Positions 1 to 13,362 of a stretch of 64,000 nt of DNA are shown piece by piece. Every line of letters begins with the position of its first letter. Position 1 is the first letter of the stretch. Position numbers and translations under genes: made by a program. The notes under the pieces are model-generated. The model did no database searches, was not told the DNA's origin, and saw nothing but the letters and a program-made list of their open reading frames with translations. Source of the DNA: Mycteria americana (taxonomy: Eukaryota > Chordata > Aves > Ciconiiformes > Ciconiidae); the NCBI RefSeq assembly GCF_035582795.1, contig NC_134365.1:77233635-77297634 (forward strand), written 5' to 3'.

Positions 1-927
1 GGGGGTACTTATATATAAGGGGGTACTTGTTTCAAGCTATTGTCTCACTTTCTGGTTTTTTTTTTCCCAATACCTCAAATAATAGATTATTACAGTAAAA
101 CCAAACAAAAACCAAAAAAATATGTTTAGATTTGCACAAAATATTTGGATATTCTGCCAAGCCAGGGTTTGGCCTGCGTGCTGCATTGAGTGCCCTGACT
201 TCCTGCAGTCAGCAGCAAGCCGCTGCACACCTGTATGATGTGCCCAGCTCATTTGGCAAAAGTGGCTGCTTGCTCCCCTCCGCTCCAGATCCCGGGTCTC
301 CTCACCGCTCTGACGGGCTGTCCCTCCTCTGTGGAGTAACGTCCACCTGCAGGAGCCCACCCACAAAGCTGATCCCGTTGCTCCGAGCTCTTTCTGAGCA
401 ACCAGGCAGCAGCTGCAGACGTACCCCACCGACCCCTGCAGCGCACCTCAGCAGCACCCCTGCATGCCCAGCGGGTACCCTGGGCGCGCCATGCAGGGAC
501 GGGACATCTCGTTGCACGTGGCTTGGTGCATCACCCCGCAAAGCGTGCGGTTCCTGCGTGGGATGCTCCCGCTCAGCCCTTCCCACGGTGCCCGCTCTGC
601 AGCTCTGGCTCTCGCCCCCGGCCCCGCAGCTCCGTGGCACCCCGGGGTGATCCTGCCTGCCCAGCTGCAGCAGGCAGATTGCTTCATCATCTGAACAACT
701 TAATGGCAGCTAATGACGGCATGGTCCGCTGGGGCTGCCTGGTCAGGATGCTCCTTCCAAAGGCCTTGAAAAAACACAGGGCATTTTGAACTGCAGTGGT
801 AACTTTTAAATGCCTGCCTTGAATAGCTCTTAGTCTTGAAGCAAGTTTAAGAAATTAAAAAAAAAACAAAACCAAGCATAATAAGGAACAGCAGCAAAGT
901 TTTCAGTTTCTTATCCCTCAAATCCCC

Positions 928-941
928 CACACACACACACC
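928..941. repeat. Short (CA)n tract
   Basis: Seven CA units after a C run. Confidence 0.85.
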
Positions 942-2587
942 TTTAAGGAAAAGCATTTTTCTGAAGAAAAATAAGAAAAGGGTCGGGGGGAAAAAAGGCA
1001 GGAGAAAGGCCACCAACTCCAGTCTGCCTGACAGTTTTTTTGCAGTATGTGGATTTCAAGGGGTGTTGAGTCTCAGCCAGGGGATTGCACCACATGTCCA
1101 AATGGGCTCTTTCTGCTCTGTCCTGAGAGCGGGGATGGACGTGAAATTATTTTAAAGTCGGCTTGGAAAATGGTGTGCGGGTTTACAGATTGCATTTTCT
1201 TCCCTTTTCTAATAATGCCAGGGGATTGCCTCGCCCATGAACATGAGACCATCTGGAAAATGTCATCCGGTGCGTTATTCCCTGTGCCAGAGGGTTATTT
1301 ATAGATAAAGTAAATCATGTTGTCATGTTCGAAACAAATAAGGAAAGGCCCCAAGAGAACAGAGTGCCTCCGCCCTCGTCTCCCTGCATAGCTTTGCCTG
1401 ACGAGGGGATGCCGGTGCCTGGTGGTCCCCAAGCCCATGGGCTACCATCACCCCCCAGAAGCTGACCCCCCACCCACGGAGGACCGGTGCAGGACCAGCC
1501 AGACACGTGTGCCAGCCGCAGCGCAGGGGTCGTGTGTGCAAGACCACGCGCACTGAGGCATCCCTGTTTTGTGAGCAAGCCGTGCCCCTGGTCCAAAAGG
1601 GGAGCGAGCTGTCAGCTCCCCTGCCTCTCACCCCCACCCGCATCCGAAACAGGCTGAAATACTTCACTGGCTCAGGTGCAGCCCCACCGCCACATGCGGT
1701 CAGCGCAGCCTCACGTTACGATGGCGGCTGCCGGCGGTTCCTGCACGCCACCGCGCTTCCTCTCCTTCAGCAATGTGCGTGCAGAAACCCAGAGGCTTCG
1801 CGTGGTCTTCACCCATCCTCCAAACCCCTGCTTTGATACAGCAAACTGGGGCACTGAATGTTTGCATCTCAAAAGCCGGTCAGTTTTGAAGAGCAGACAG
1901 GACCACTCGAAGCGGTGCCTCCGGCAGACGGGCCCTCCCGCGCCTGGGCTCGCCCCCAGCCCCCTTGCCCACATTCACTGTACGTCACCTAGCTTTGCAT
2001 CAGCTGGCATGGCCGATGGGGCAGCCACAAAGCCGTGTACAGCTCGAAGGTTTGTATATTTTGGACACAAAATAAGGTCATTTCAAAGGAGTTACTCACA
2101 AAGAGCGACACCCTTCCCCTCAGCTGAGCGATCTGGAGTATTAAACATTTGAACGTAACCCACTTAACAACATACTGCCTTTACTTTCTGGAAAGTACAA
2201 TCCGCTGAGTTCAGGCCAGCTCCCGTTACAGGCTTCCTAAATTTAGTAATGGAAAATTAAATATTCGCTTTAGATAGGCAGATATTTGCACATCTACGTC
2301 TCCAAAATGGTTGCAGGCTCTCTGTTTGTAAAACTAATTGATATCATTCGCTTTGCAGCGCTACCTGGAGTGGCTCCATGATGCGATGGAAACGAAATGA
2401 AGAGCATATGACTGACCTACCACAGCTCAGGTCTGTCTTCCCAAATGCCTCTGGCTGGGGATCACCAAGGGTCTGGTTTATCCTCTATTTCCTTCCCTCT
2501 GAAGGTTTATCTCATCATTTCCAGGAGCACAGGAAATCGTGTTGCAAGACAGCCCGTGTTGGCCCGCTGGCCCCATGCTGGAGGGAG

Positions 2588-2677
2588 GGCAGCGTTGGTT
2601 TTCGGGAGGGTTTCCCCGAAGGAAAGCCAGGCAGCGTTGGTTTTCGGGGGGGTTTCCCCGAAGGAAAGCCAGGCAGC
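2588..2677. repeat. 42-bp tandem duplication
   Basis: Two copies (2588-2629, 2630-2671) differing at one base, then six bases of a third. The unit starts GGCAGCGTTGGTTTTCGGG. A minisatellite-like seed in GC-rich DNA. Confidence 0.95.
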
Positions 2678-2989
2678 AGTGCTGAGCCCACAGCCCACAC
2701 ACAGGCGCGGCGGGGCCGTCGATGCCAGCATGCCCCGGTGAGTGGTCGTAATGGGGCGCCCACTGTGGAAAAACTAGCAGAAAAGTAAGTCCCTCTTAAA
2801 AAGTGACATGGAGACTTATCTCTGTAGAGGTTGTACCCGAAACCGCCCCAAATCAACTCTAAAAAAAACCAAAACACCTGCTCTGTACCCAAAAGCCACT
2901 TGGTGGCATGGCACCGCTTCCTTTGCCGTCCCGGCATCTGCAGCAAACTCCGGGCAGCTCCAGCAGCCCACGGCACCACAACCCTGCTC

Positions 2990-3560
2990 CCGCCCGCAGG
3001 ACCCCCAGGCACCTTCCGCGGCCAGCGATGAGCCGCAGGCAATTAAGCACTCGCATCTCTTTCGGAGGAGGGACACCCCTGTGTGAGGAGGCCGAAATAA
3101 GCCAGAGGCAGCGGCGAGGCTGAGTGCTGCTAACAAGAAGTGGCTGCCATGGCCCTTGCCGGGAAGGCCAAAGAAGATGGCAGAAAGGGGGTTCCCCGGC
3201 GACGTTTTGGGGGAGAGGCGCACCGACAAGTTACGTGCACGTGCAAACACCCGGAGCTCACTGTGGCAAGTCGGGAGTTGCCAACCCAAATGGCGGAGAC
3301 AGAGCGGGAAACCGTTGACGTGCCGCCGTCACTGCCCCAGGGGAACGATGGCGGGAGCGAGGCCTCCCGGCAAACCGCCGGTGAGCACAGCCCCGGGACG
3401 GTTCATGACTGAATGTCGGTGGGAGTGGAAAGCATGGCACTCGAGCGGCATGGCCGCCCCCCCGGCCCGCACCGGACACAGGCGTGGCCGTGTCCACCGG
3501 CAGCGACGCATGGGTGGCCCCAGGTCAGGTCACCCTCAGCTCCCGGCCCAGACGGGTGGG
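2990..3560. promoter_or_regulatory. Orphan CpG island
   Basis: By eye about 45 CpGs in roughly 570 bp at about 60% GC, close to the number expected without CpG depletion. No assigned gene starts here. It could be an unassigned promoter or 5' non-coding exon, for instance of the next gene toward lower coordinates on the minus strand, or a regulatory element. The plus strand has an ATG in strong context at 3149 that opens an 88-codon frame without recognised homology. Confidence 0.5.
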
Positions 3561-6395
3561 AGGGAGGTTTTAGGTCAAACCCCTCTGTGTCCTGGGGAAA
3601 ATGAAGGGAGGAGAGAATACAGATTAATTTGGCAAAGGAACCAAGGGGTACTCCAGCTGAAGAGGGCTCACATTGAAGAGGTAGGCAGAGCGAGATGAAA
3701 CCTGGCCGTATCTCCACAAAAACGTAGACATCTTATTTCCAAGACGGGCAAACCAGGCATGCCTGGTTTTGGTGAAAATATCAACATAACATTTTTGAGT
3801 GTTTGATGAAGAAAGATGGTCCTTGGGATGCGGCACTTTGCAAATTACAGAGGAACAGTGATGAGCCCCGTGCTGGGCAGGGGGACGTTATCCATCTATT
3901 CGGGGGACAGCGATTTCCCTCAGCCTGGTTTGGGGGAAGCTGCTGCTTTATCAGATGAGTCCTGCTGCATTTTGCTCCTCTCTGCGGCCATGTACCGCAT
4001 GCATTTTCTATGCAAAGTCTCAGCAGTTTCAGTTATCAAGAGAAGGAAACGGAAAGCTGCAGCTGCAACAAAAGGCTTTGTAGAAGTATTTTAATACCTC
4101 AAAAACCCCACCTGGAATTAAAAGAGCAAGCCATTTTATACAAGGCACTATAGTGCTGCTGTACTCATCCCGGCAGACTTGCAATTAACCCAACAAGCCC
4201 ACGAACCTTCCCAAGCACGCTCCTGAAAATCAAGCACACGCCAAACCTGCCTCAGCAGACCCTGCCTGTCACTGACCACCAATTTTTGGAGCCTCCTGCC
4301 CATCCCAGCAGCCCAAGCCACAGCATTGGCTCCCCACAGACTGCCCAGCCCCAGGGGTAGGTGCCGTCGTGGCCGTGGGGGGGGGCACGCAGCTGCTCCG
4401 ACCCCCCCTGGCTCCAGGGACCCTTCCCCTGAGGGCACCCGAGCTCCCGCACAGCTTTCTCATCCCGTGCTGCTTTGGCCATGCCACCGCCTTTTGCCTG
4501 GATGTGCTCAAAAACGCCCGTCCCACCCTTGGCGGAGGTGTCACCCACCTCATGGCACACGGACACAGCTCTGTACGTCGCGGGTGAATTCTGCCAAAAA
4601 TCACAGCGGGTGCCACCGAAGGACCTCCATTACAGGACACCCTTTTGCTGTCGGGACGAGCCACGGTGGCCATGTCCCTGCAACGAGCGGTCGGGGCCGG
4701 AGGGCCAGAGCTGCTCCTTCTCTTACCTGGAGACCCTCACGCCAGGAAGACGAGGAAGCTTAAAATCGCCCTCCATCCGGCCATCTTGCTGATGGGGAAA
4801 AAAAAGGGAAAAAAGGGAAAAACCAGCCAGGCACCTGCTGTGTCAGCGGCCGGTTGCCCCCTCTCATCTCTCTTTGTCACCTGGGACCCCTTGGGGTGGC
4901 CGGGCTCTGCACATGCGGCTCTCCTGGTCGTGGCCATTGCAGAAGGAGCAGCAACACACCGCCCGAACAGCAGGAAGAGCTGTGGGGAACCGGGACATTA
5001 ACCTTGCTGCTGCAGGTTTTGTAGAGGCTCAGGCAGAAGTAACCCTTAGTTACATTCACTTTAAGTTATTTCCTTAACTATGAGCGTGAGATTTTTTTTT
5101 TAAATTCATTTTTAATGAAAATTTAGATTTTGCATAATGCGAATACTCACGTGCAAACAGGAATCTCCATCAAGATACTGTACCGCGTGTTTTTGTTGTG
5201 TAGCTTCCCCCTGTTCCCCTAGTCTGAATTCCTTAAGCATTAGTTTTGTTGTCAAAAGTAGGGCCTTGAAAAAAACATTTAGGAAGTGACACTATCTTTA
5301 TTGTCAGCTAACGTACTCAATGAGCCAGCTTTTTAGTACTCTCCACTCTCCAAATACCCTGCTGAATTTTCTGGCAATTAAAATATAATACAGACAAAAA
5401 GCCTCAGGGGCCAGCTGCGGGCGATGCACGGAAAGGCTGCCGGTGCTGCGGCTGCTGGAGCCGGCGCTGGAGCAGCCCTTCCAGGTCCTGGTGCGGCGAG
5501 CTCTTTGCATCCCCGGCGCTACCAGCTCACCTGGGCAGACTGTGGACAATGTTTGGCCTGAGCTAAAAACAAACAGAAACTGCAAACGCTGTTGACCGAT
5601 GCAAATAAAGGCTGGCTTTAATGAGCCGGGGGGGACAGGTGTGTGCACGCAGCCCGGCTGCACCTTGGCACGGGGACCCAATGCCGTTATCGTGGCTCCT
5701 GCCAAGGCCGCCTCCAAGGCTGTGGACCTGCTCAGGCACCCGGCCTTGCACCAGCCCTGGGTCTGGATGGAGAGACGAGATTTTTATTTATCTGCTTCTG
5801 AGGGAACTGCTAAATTGGTGGCTCAGTGCCACGGGAAGCATCCCTGGGCAGGGGGGTCTCTGGTCAGCCCAGATGCTCCAGCCAAGGAAAACCAGACCCG
5901 CTCTCACCATCGTCCCCGTGGGGCTGCCTGCTGGGCACCCCTGCTACTCACACCTTCGCACCGTGTCCTTCCTCCTCCTCCTGGCTCTGCTGCTTTGCCC
6001 GCAGCACCCCCCTGCCACCCACCCCCGTTTCAGGTGCTGAGTGCACGGCTGAGGCATCCCACTTGTTCCTTTTCTCCCCCACCCATCTCTGAGGCTCCTT
6101 TTTAATTAAGCGAAAGATTTTTTGGAGCAGGGTGTGGGTTTCCATCCTGACCCAAGCGGGCAGGAATCGAGCGAGGGAGCCCAGTCCAGATGTCTTTTAG
6201 CTACGGCTCCCTGTTCCGACGTGGGGATACTGGGCTTTCCCCCCGCCGTGCACCAGGGTTACGGCCTCCCCTTCACCCCACGCATCCCCAGCGAGGGGAT
6301 CTCTCCTCTCCTGTACCAGTGGAGGAGGAAGACTGGAAGCAATTTGGGAAATGGGCTGTAAGTCACTCTGTGCACATCGTCAGGGAAAGGCCAAG

Positions 6396-6425
6396 GAAAA
6401 ACAAACAAACAAACAAACAAACAAA
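6396..6425. repeat. (AAAC)n simple repeat
   Basis: Six to seven AAAC/CAAA units. Confidence 0.9.
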
Positions 6426-7938
6426 TCCCCCACCCAACCCAGAAGAAGCTTTTTCCAACACAAAGTACAGATTTGATGCCAACAAAACATTTTGTGGATT
6501 CCAGACTGTTCATGCCAAAAAAACAAAAGGGGAAATAAAAGCAAAGAGTCAGAGGAAAGATAATTTCTTCCTGGCATTTTTGATCAGTTTTTTTGGTTTT
6601 CATGTAAGTGCATTTAAGATGTCCTTCGATTGAAAGGTCTCAGACTTGAAAGAAAGCATCCCCTCTCAGGTTGAACAAGGTATTTTGTTTGATCCAAAAC
6701 ATTTTATTTACTTGGCGTTTTTCACCTGGTATTTTTTAATTGCTTTGAGTCGGAGAAAAACTTTTCTTCTCCAGTTTTTTCAAAACTAATTAAAGAAGGG
6801 AATTATTCACATAGCTCTGTATACACTGCTCTGCACGATGGACCCACCGGTCTCCACAAGAGCCTGTACTCACTCATATTTATTAGCATTTACATTATGG
6901 TTTTGATTCTTCCCAAAAAATGATGCACCGTTCTGCTTGAAATTCTGTAAGGTTTCAGAAAAGTCCTCCTCCCTTCCCTCAGTATTTCTGGTATTAAGTC
7001 TGATATAGAAAAGGCTGCAGCTGGAGTTAAACCACCTGTACGTGCCCTCTCGCTGGAGAGGGGCTTCCCCTATAGCCTGGGCCCTCACTCTGTGCCGCTC
7101 ATCTGCCGCCGGCGGGGCGATGGGGGCTGCAGCTCTTCTCCCGTGCACTCACGGCGTCTCATGGACGCTCTGAAATCAGTGAGGTAGCTTTTCCTCTCTC
7201 ATCGATGCAGATAGACCAGTGTGTCCAGGGGATGAGTCAGAGCAAATGCCGTTTTTTCACTCCCTGAGGTGTCTGGACTTCATCATCCCAACCTTTTCCT
7301 TTGGGGAGAACAAAAAGCGCATTAACCTAGAGAGGTGCAGGAGCCGAGACTGAAGAAAACCAGGCTGCACCCCAGGCCTGCTTGCTCTGCCTGGCAAAGA
7401 CAAGCAGCTCCGCACTCCTGCACGCTCGCTGCCTTCGCTGCTGCTCAAAGCCACCTCCCAGGCTGCAGAGAGCTGCTGCAGCCCGGGGAGATGCTCACAG
7501 ATCCAGCCCGCCGCAGGATCCTGCAAAAGGCGGAGCACCGCAGCTTTCGCCGAGAGAAAGGGGAAGAAGAAAGTATTCAACTGTATTTCCATGGATGTTT
7601 AGAAAACTTAGAAAAAAGAGAAAAAAGCCAGAGAGGGTGATGTTTGAGATGAGGCAAAAAGCTACTGTAAATACTTGCTGTTGGTTTGCTGCGTCAGCTC
7701 TCCTCTGTTAGCCACATTTGAATAACAGCAGTTATATCTCAGTTATGCGGTTATATATCAGTTATACGCTTAAGTAATGCCTTACTTAACATTTCTGCCC
7801 ACTTCCTATTTCCTCAAGCCTCAGGTGTGTGCTCTCCCATCCCCCTGGCCCATCACGTCGATCAGCGTCTCGTTTCACATTTCATTCGCATTTGAAGCCT
7901 GCAGACTGGGTTTGTAATAGCTTCCAGAAACCACCATT

Positions 7939-8074
7939 TAGTGGTGGACTTGGCTCGGTTCCTGAAGGTTGGACTGGTTGAATCACCTGAAGGTGGACTA
8001 GTGCTAGGTTCACGGTTGGACTTGGTGATCTTAAAGGTCTTTTCCAACCTAAACGATTCCATGATTCTATGATT
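7939..8074 (+). mobile_element. CR1 3' end fragment
   Basis: TAGTGGTGGACTTGGC... GGTTGGACTTGGTGATCTTA AAGGTCTTTTCC and terminal ATTCCATGATTCTATGATT. Typical avian CR1 3' UTR. An internal partial duplication of GAAGGTTGGACT-like sequence lengthens it. Confidence 0.92.
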
Positions 8075-11000
8075 GTTTTCCATCAAAGCCGAGGGAGCGA
8101 GACCCTGAGGCCGAGCAGCTTCTTTCCCACCCCGCTCAGCCAAGAAAGCTTTCACGCTTAATGCCATGGCTCCGTTCCTGCATGTTGCAGCGGCCATAAA
8201 ACAAAGCTCAGACAGCCTCAGACAGAAGCGAGAGCCTGTGTACGTATCATAAAAGCAACTACCAGCGAGGCAGAAGAAACACAGGCAGGAGGAAGCCAGG
8301 AGCAGCAGGAATAGGCTGCTTTTGGGAGATGGGGTGCGGCGAGCAGCAGTTTGGGGAGCTGCAGGATGTCCTGGCTGTGCCCAGACCACACTCAGTCTCA
8401 GCATGTCTAAAAACAGGTCAGTGTCAGGCACCCCATATGCTTGTATTATTAATTCCTCGTGGAAACATTTACTGTTCAAAGCAGCACAAGTTAATGGCTG
8501 TGTGGGAAGAAACTAAGGAGTTTGGAGAGCGGGGCTTGGGGTAGCAGTGTCCCAGCTCCCTCTCCGGCCGGAGGAGACCCAGGGAACACCAACCAAATGC
8601 AAACGCCCCGTGGCTCACCAGCCGGCTGCTCCCGTGGGCCCAGCGCCTGGGTCTCTGCCAGCTGCAAAGGGAGCTCAGGCACCCACCTGAGGCGTCGATC
8701 TCAAACCAAATCCCAACAGCGATGCCCGGTCCGTGGCGCACATCAGTATGAATGATGCCTACAGCCACGGTGTCCGAGAGCCTCAGCTCTCCATCCATCC
8801 CCAGCAGGTGGGGAAGCTGGAACTGGTCATCTGGGAGAATAAATTTGCATTAGTTGGTGCTGCTAGCAGGACTAGCACTGTAACATCAAAATAACCAGCA
8901 AAGGGCGTAGGGGAGGGGGAGCTGGTGTTCTGCATCAGGTTTCACCTGCATCCACACCACCAGACGAGGCACCAGCCTCAGCCGGGATCTCACCCCATAC
9001 CGGCCATGTAGGTGACAGGAGCACATCTCCGTAACTCCGGGAACAGGGAGGGAAGTCACTACGACTCGTATGTGCTGGAGGCCTCCTGCTGCCACCGTGG
9101 AAACAGCCCTGGTGTTTCTGAAAACTTGTAGACAACAATTTTCATGAAGAAATTTTGCATTCAACTATTAGGTCTCAGAAAATGAAGAGAAATTGAGCAC
9201 AGAACTGAAACTGGTATTAGTAAGTGGTATTAATGTCATTAAAGAATGGGAGAAATCAAACCACTGTAAATACATACAGTGCCTTAAAGGGTTGGCTGCG
9301 TAATGTTAAAAATAGCTGCAAGGCAAATCACTGGAGGGGAAAGAAACAAAGCAGAAAAGGACGAGTGTTAGAAGTGCTGAGAAGCCAAGGTCAGAGGCTA
9401 CAAAAGCTAGCGTCGCCTAACTGGAAAAAATGATTGCTGAGAGATGAGCACAGATAGCTCTAGACAGAAAAAAGACGTGGGGGGAGAGGAGGAGAAGGCA
9501 ATGTGAGCAAACACGACAGAGAAGGTAAAATTTCTGAGGGACACAGGACATAGTTAATACTGTCCTGTTAGGAAGGATAAAGAGGTTGTAAAGCGAAGAG
9601 GATGAGCAAGGAAGTTTGTAGAAGCTGGTTTTTGCCCGTGATGCTGTTTCTGGAGATGAGGGTCCAGTTTGGTGGGTTGATGCCCACCACTCGTTTCTGC
9701 CCATCTACGCACCTCCCAGGTTTCTGCTCAGCCACCCCTCCAGCAACTTCTGGCAGAAACCAGTTCAAGCCCAGAGGCTCTCGAGCCCCTATCTTCTGTG
9801 TTTCCCAGGCCAGGACCAGTGAGCCGTCGGTCCTTCCCTGCCTGGACACCCTGTCCTGGGTTTCCAGTCACTGTCTGTCTTCTTGCTGTGACAGAAAGCC
9901 CAGGGCAGGGAGGCGGGAGGACACAACCCTGGGGTGGCTGGGCGAGAGCTGCCAGACAGGCTGCGAATGACTGCCAGAGCACAAAGTCTTTCGTCCTTAC
10001 CTCCAAGGCCCTCCCTGGCCTCCCATCGCCTGGCACCAAGCTAAAAGCTCCTCTGGGGAGCTCCCGTGACAGACACCCCCCGCATCACCCCGGCCAGGCA
10101 CAGGGAGGACGAGGCACGTCCTTCTAGGAGCGGTTCTCGTCCCTCCAGCCCTGGCAGCCTAGAAGGACCCGGCCACCCTCAGCAGCGCAGCCCCCTCCCA
10201 CTGTGGCCGTCACCTCCCGGCACTTGCATTTAGAAAACAAGCAGCTGTCAAAAATCCAAATAAAAGAAGAGAAGCTTCGCCAAACTCGCTCCCCTCCCAG
10301 GGAAGGAATGCGAGGCAGATGCTGGCAATACCATACGGTGACAGAGAAGTCCCTTGGGCAGGAAAAACATTGCGCAAGATGTTCACCAAGCAAAAGTGGG
10401 ATGCCAGAGTACGGACAAGTTATCCTGCACGCCTTTTAATCAAGTATTGCCCCATCTTGGCCAGCTGAACTGCTTGGCATTCATTTGGTAGAAATGTCAG
10501 TAGGATGAAAGACACAAATAAGGTGCACCTTGTGGGGGAAAAAAAAAAAATCAAACAACATTTGCTTTTATGTATTGAAAATCAGTTTTCACCAATTTCA
10601 TTGATAACATCTCACGAATCATAAAGCAAACAAAATAGCCTAGTTATTTGCATGCTGTTGATGTATTTTGTCTCCTTTGTTTTTCACGTGGTTTGTTCAT
10701 CAGAGCAGACTGGTTTCATTTTGTAGTTTTCATGAATTAGCATAATTAATGCTTTTAACAAATTTTTAACCTCAAATCCTACTTCAGTAAGATGAAAGAC
10801 GACTTGACCCATTTCCCCAGACTCAGGGCAAACAGCTTTGTAAGGTTTTAACGTCTTCATACCACACAGTGAATTTCAGAAAATAACCACTAAGTAACTG
10901 CAATAGAAAACTTTCTTTAATTTTTTAATGAGGTTGGATACACGTAGGTAATAATGCTATGATTTAAAAAATTATTTTGGCAATTGACTTAGCGCTTAAA

Positions 11001-13362
11001 ATGACCACAGCGCTTTGCACCTCTAAGCTACAACACAGGCAAGATTATCTAAGCTGCAAGTTTCCTGAAAACCTTTTAATAAACTTCTTAGCTCTGAGAA
11101 CAAAACCAAACACCACCCCACCACCCCCAAACCCTGGAGGCCACGCAAAGCAGACCCATCTTGTGCATGGTGGCCCTTTACCCCCCGAACGAGCACCCCT
11201 CCCACCCTGAGCAGCACGTAAGACACATCTCTGCTTCCACCCGGGAACTGCCAAGATGGGTCTGGAGGATTTAAGGACTTCATGCAATAAAAAGAGAAAT
11301 CATTTCAACATCATTCTACCCAGAAGTACCCAAACCCTCTTTTCGTCCCCTATGTTTTCCCTTCAGATATGACCTATTTTTGCAGAAAAGAGGTATTTTC
11401 AGTATAAACTCATAGGCACACTTTTTTTTTCCCCAAGAGCAGGATGTTTGGGTTCATTTTATCATTGTTATGTGCCTTAATTCTGCCCCGTCAAATCTAT
11501 AATCACTGGTTTCCTTCACAGTTCAAGGACAGTTGAAAGCAGGGGTTCGGGAACACTGCGATGGCCTACGCAAGTCCTTCATCTGGCCTTCACAAACCAG
11601 ATAACGGCGGTGGTGCTTACCTTCAGCACGGGTCTTCAGAGATGAACTGGAGCTCTTGTCACGTCTCAGGAGAGACTTCTCTCAGTGCAGTGGAATCCTA
11701 TTTTCAGTTGCATTTGTAGAAGCGGGACAGCAATGTGCAGGTTTCCTTAGATCCACTGGATAACTGGATGTTGCTGCTTGAGTACCCACAATTTCGTCAT
11801 CCCTAATAAAGAGCAGACCCAGCAGGCTGGGACATGAGGAAACTTCCCTCAGATGTGATGGCAGCATTTTGTCTCCATGTCCATAACAGCTGCCAGGTAG
11901 GTCTGTGGAGCACCTTTAAAATAGAGCTCAGGGCAAAGCCGTCCTGAGTTTGTAAAGAAACTGAAATAACTGGGGGGTGTCAGTCGTCTCATTTCCTCCT
12001 CACTGAATTTAGCAAAGGGTTTCAGACAGCAAAAAATTATGGAGACAAACATCAGCTTATTTTAAAAACTAAGACGATTTTGTGTTAATCAGACAAAAGC
12101 AAATTGTTTACTTCTCAATTCAGCCAAGCTGGGGAAGAGAGGAAGAGCTCTTTCTCCTCAGAAAAACCCAGCCTTGATGAGCATTACCTTGGGTTTGAAG
12201 CCAGGTTGCTGTGATCACCTTCATTCTCTTCGTGAAGGGTCAACTCCCAAAATCTTGGGAAAACTCACTGAGCATAGCCATGACTTCATTTTACCTGGCT
12301 GGGAAAGCCCACCCCAGCAGTTGCCCCCGCAGTTCACCACCCTCCACTGCAGCTACATGGTTCCGAAAAACTGGTTCACCAAAACGATCTTCAGAGCACC
12401 CAAGCCAAGTCCATCCCTGATGCTGTGCTGCCTCTCAGTTTGGTTTTTCTTACCTAGGTTGTTCTAACCTTGCACAGGAGGGCAGGGAAAGAGGGTGGCA
12501 GAGCGTAGCCCAAGAGCAGGAAAGGGGCACGTACCAAAAAAAACACTGCTAAATCCGTCATTAGATGACTATTACGCAAGCAGCAGCATCTGCCTTATCT
12601 TAGTAAGGCGCTCAGTTCCACGTCAGTTATTCCCTGTTGCAATCAGGTATTAACAATGCACTCCTCTTCGGTGGATGTTCGGTGTTAATTAAGATGCTAG
12701 CTAGAAAATTCACCTATAGCTTTGCATTTCCTTTATTTTCTGATGTTCTTGATTCCGAGACGAAAAGGGTGGTATTTACTATTATAGAATATAATAGTCA
12801 TCTTCAGATATTGAAAACAAGGAGCTGCAGATGTGGATCGGAAAATACATGCAGTCCGGCCCGTTACAAATACAATACAACCCATTCGCTTCCCATCGGT
12901 CAAGCTTCTTGTGAACTGTGCGTCCCCGAAGCATCCTATTAATGCTTCTGGATCTCCCAGCATTGCTCACATTTGTAATTGTGTTAATCATCAATTATTA
13001 CTGTGTCAAGTAATTTTGATATAAAAAGGAAAGAACTGTCAGACAAATAGGAGGCATTATGAGCGCATTATGAGCACATTATGTATTACCAGAAAGGCAT
13101 GCAGAAATTCATACCAATATAATGAGAAAACTGAAAAAGAAAGCGGGTGCCTCTTCAATGGCTGCCTGCTACACTTCAGAAATCCAGCTCTACATCAGCT
13201 TTTAAAGGGGATTCCTATGCAGAGTTAAAAGTGTTATCTCATGCCCGAGCACTGTGAGCTTCACAGGCTGCCTTTCGATGGAGCCCCTGCCCAGTCAGAG
13301 ATTGCACAGAGTGTGGGGGATGAGCGTGTTTGGGTAACAAATGAAATCTTTCTCTGAGGAAA

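Larger units (their letters stand above)
1..13356. other. Intergenic DNA downstream of ARFGAP3
   Basis: No exon could be supported on either strand. The first 8-10 kb is GC-rich. Open frames there are typical chance products of GC-rich DNA and show no family motifs. It contains one CR1 tail, a 42-bp duplication, simple repeats, a CpG-dense segment and AT-rich islands described separately. Confidence 0.7.

Noticed and set aside
1..29. Repeated GGGGGTACTT at the window start
   Set aside because: Two short copies 18 bases apart at the window edge; too short to interpret.
3156..3698. 180-codon plus-strand frame over the orphan CpG island
   Set aside because: Arg/Pro/Gly-rich translation typical of CpG islands, with competing open frames on the other strand. 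Only the CpG density itself is reported.
5304..6105. Long open frames on both strands in GC-rich DNA, including a Leu/Arg-rich stretch near 5420-5530
   Set aside because: Several frames are open at once, as expected at high GC. No recognisable domain, and amino-acid composition follows base composition.
7862..8479. 205-codon open frame on the minus strand
   Set aside because: Its middle is the reverse complement of a CR1 3' tail (7939-8074). The rest has no family motif, and no splice or conservation signal supports it.
1..13000. A4GALT coding exon
   Set aside because: The single large glycosyltransferase exon would give a frame of over 300 codons with recognisable motifs; none is present.
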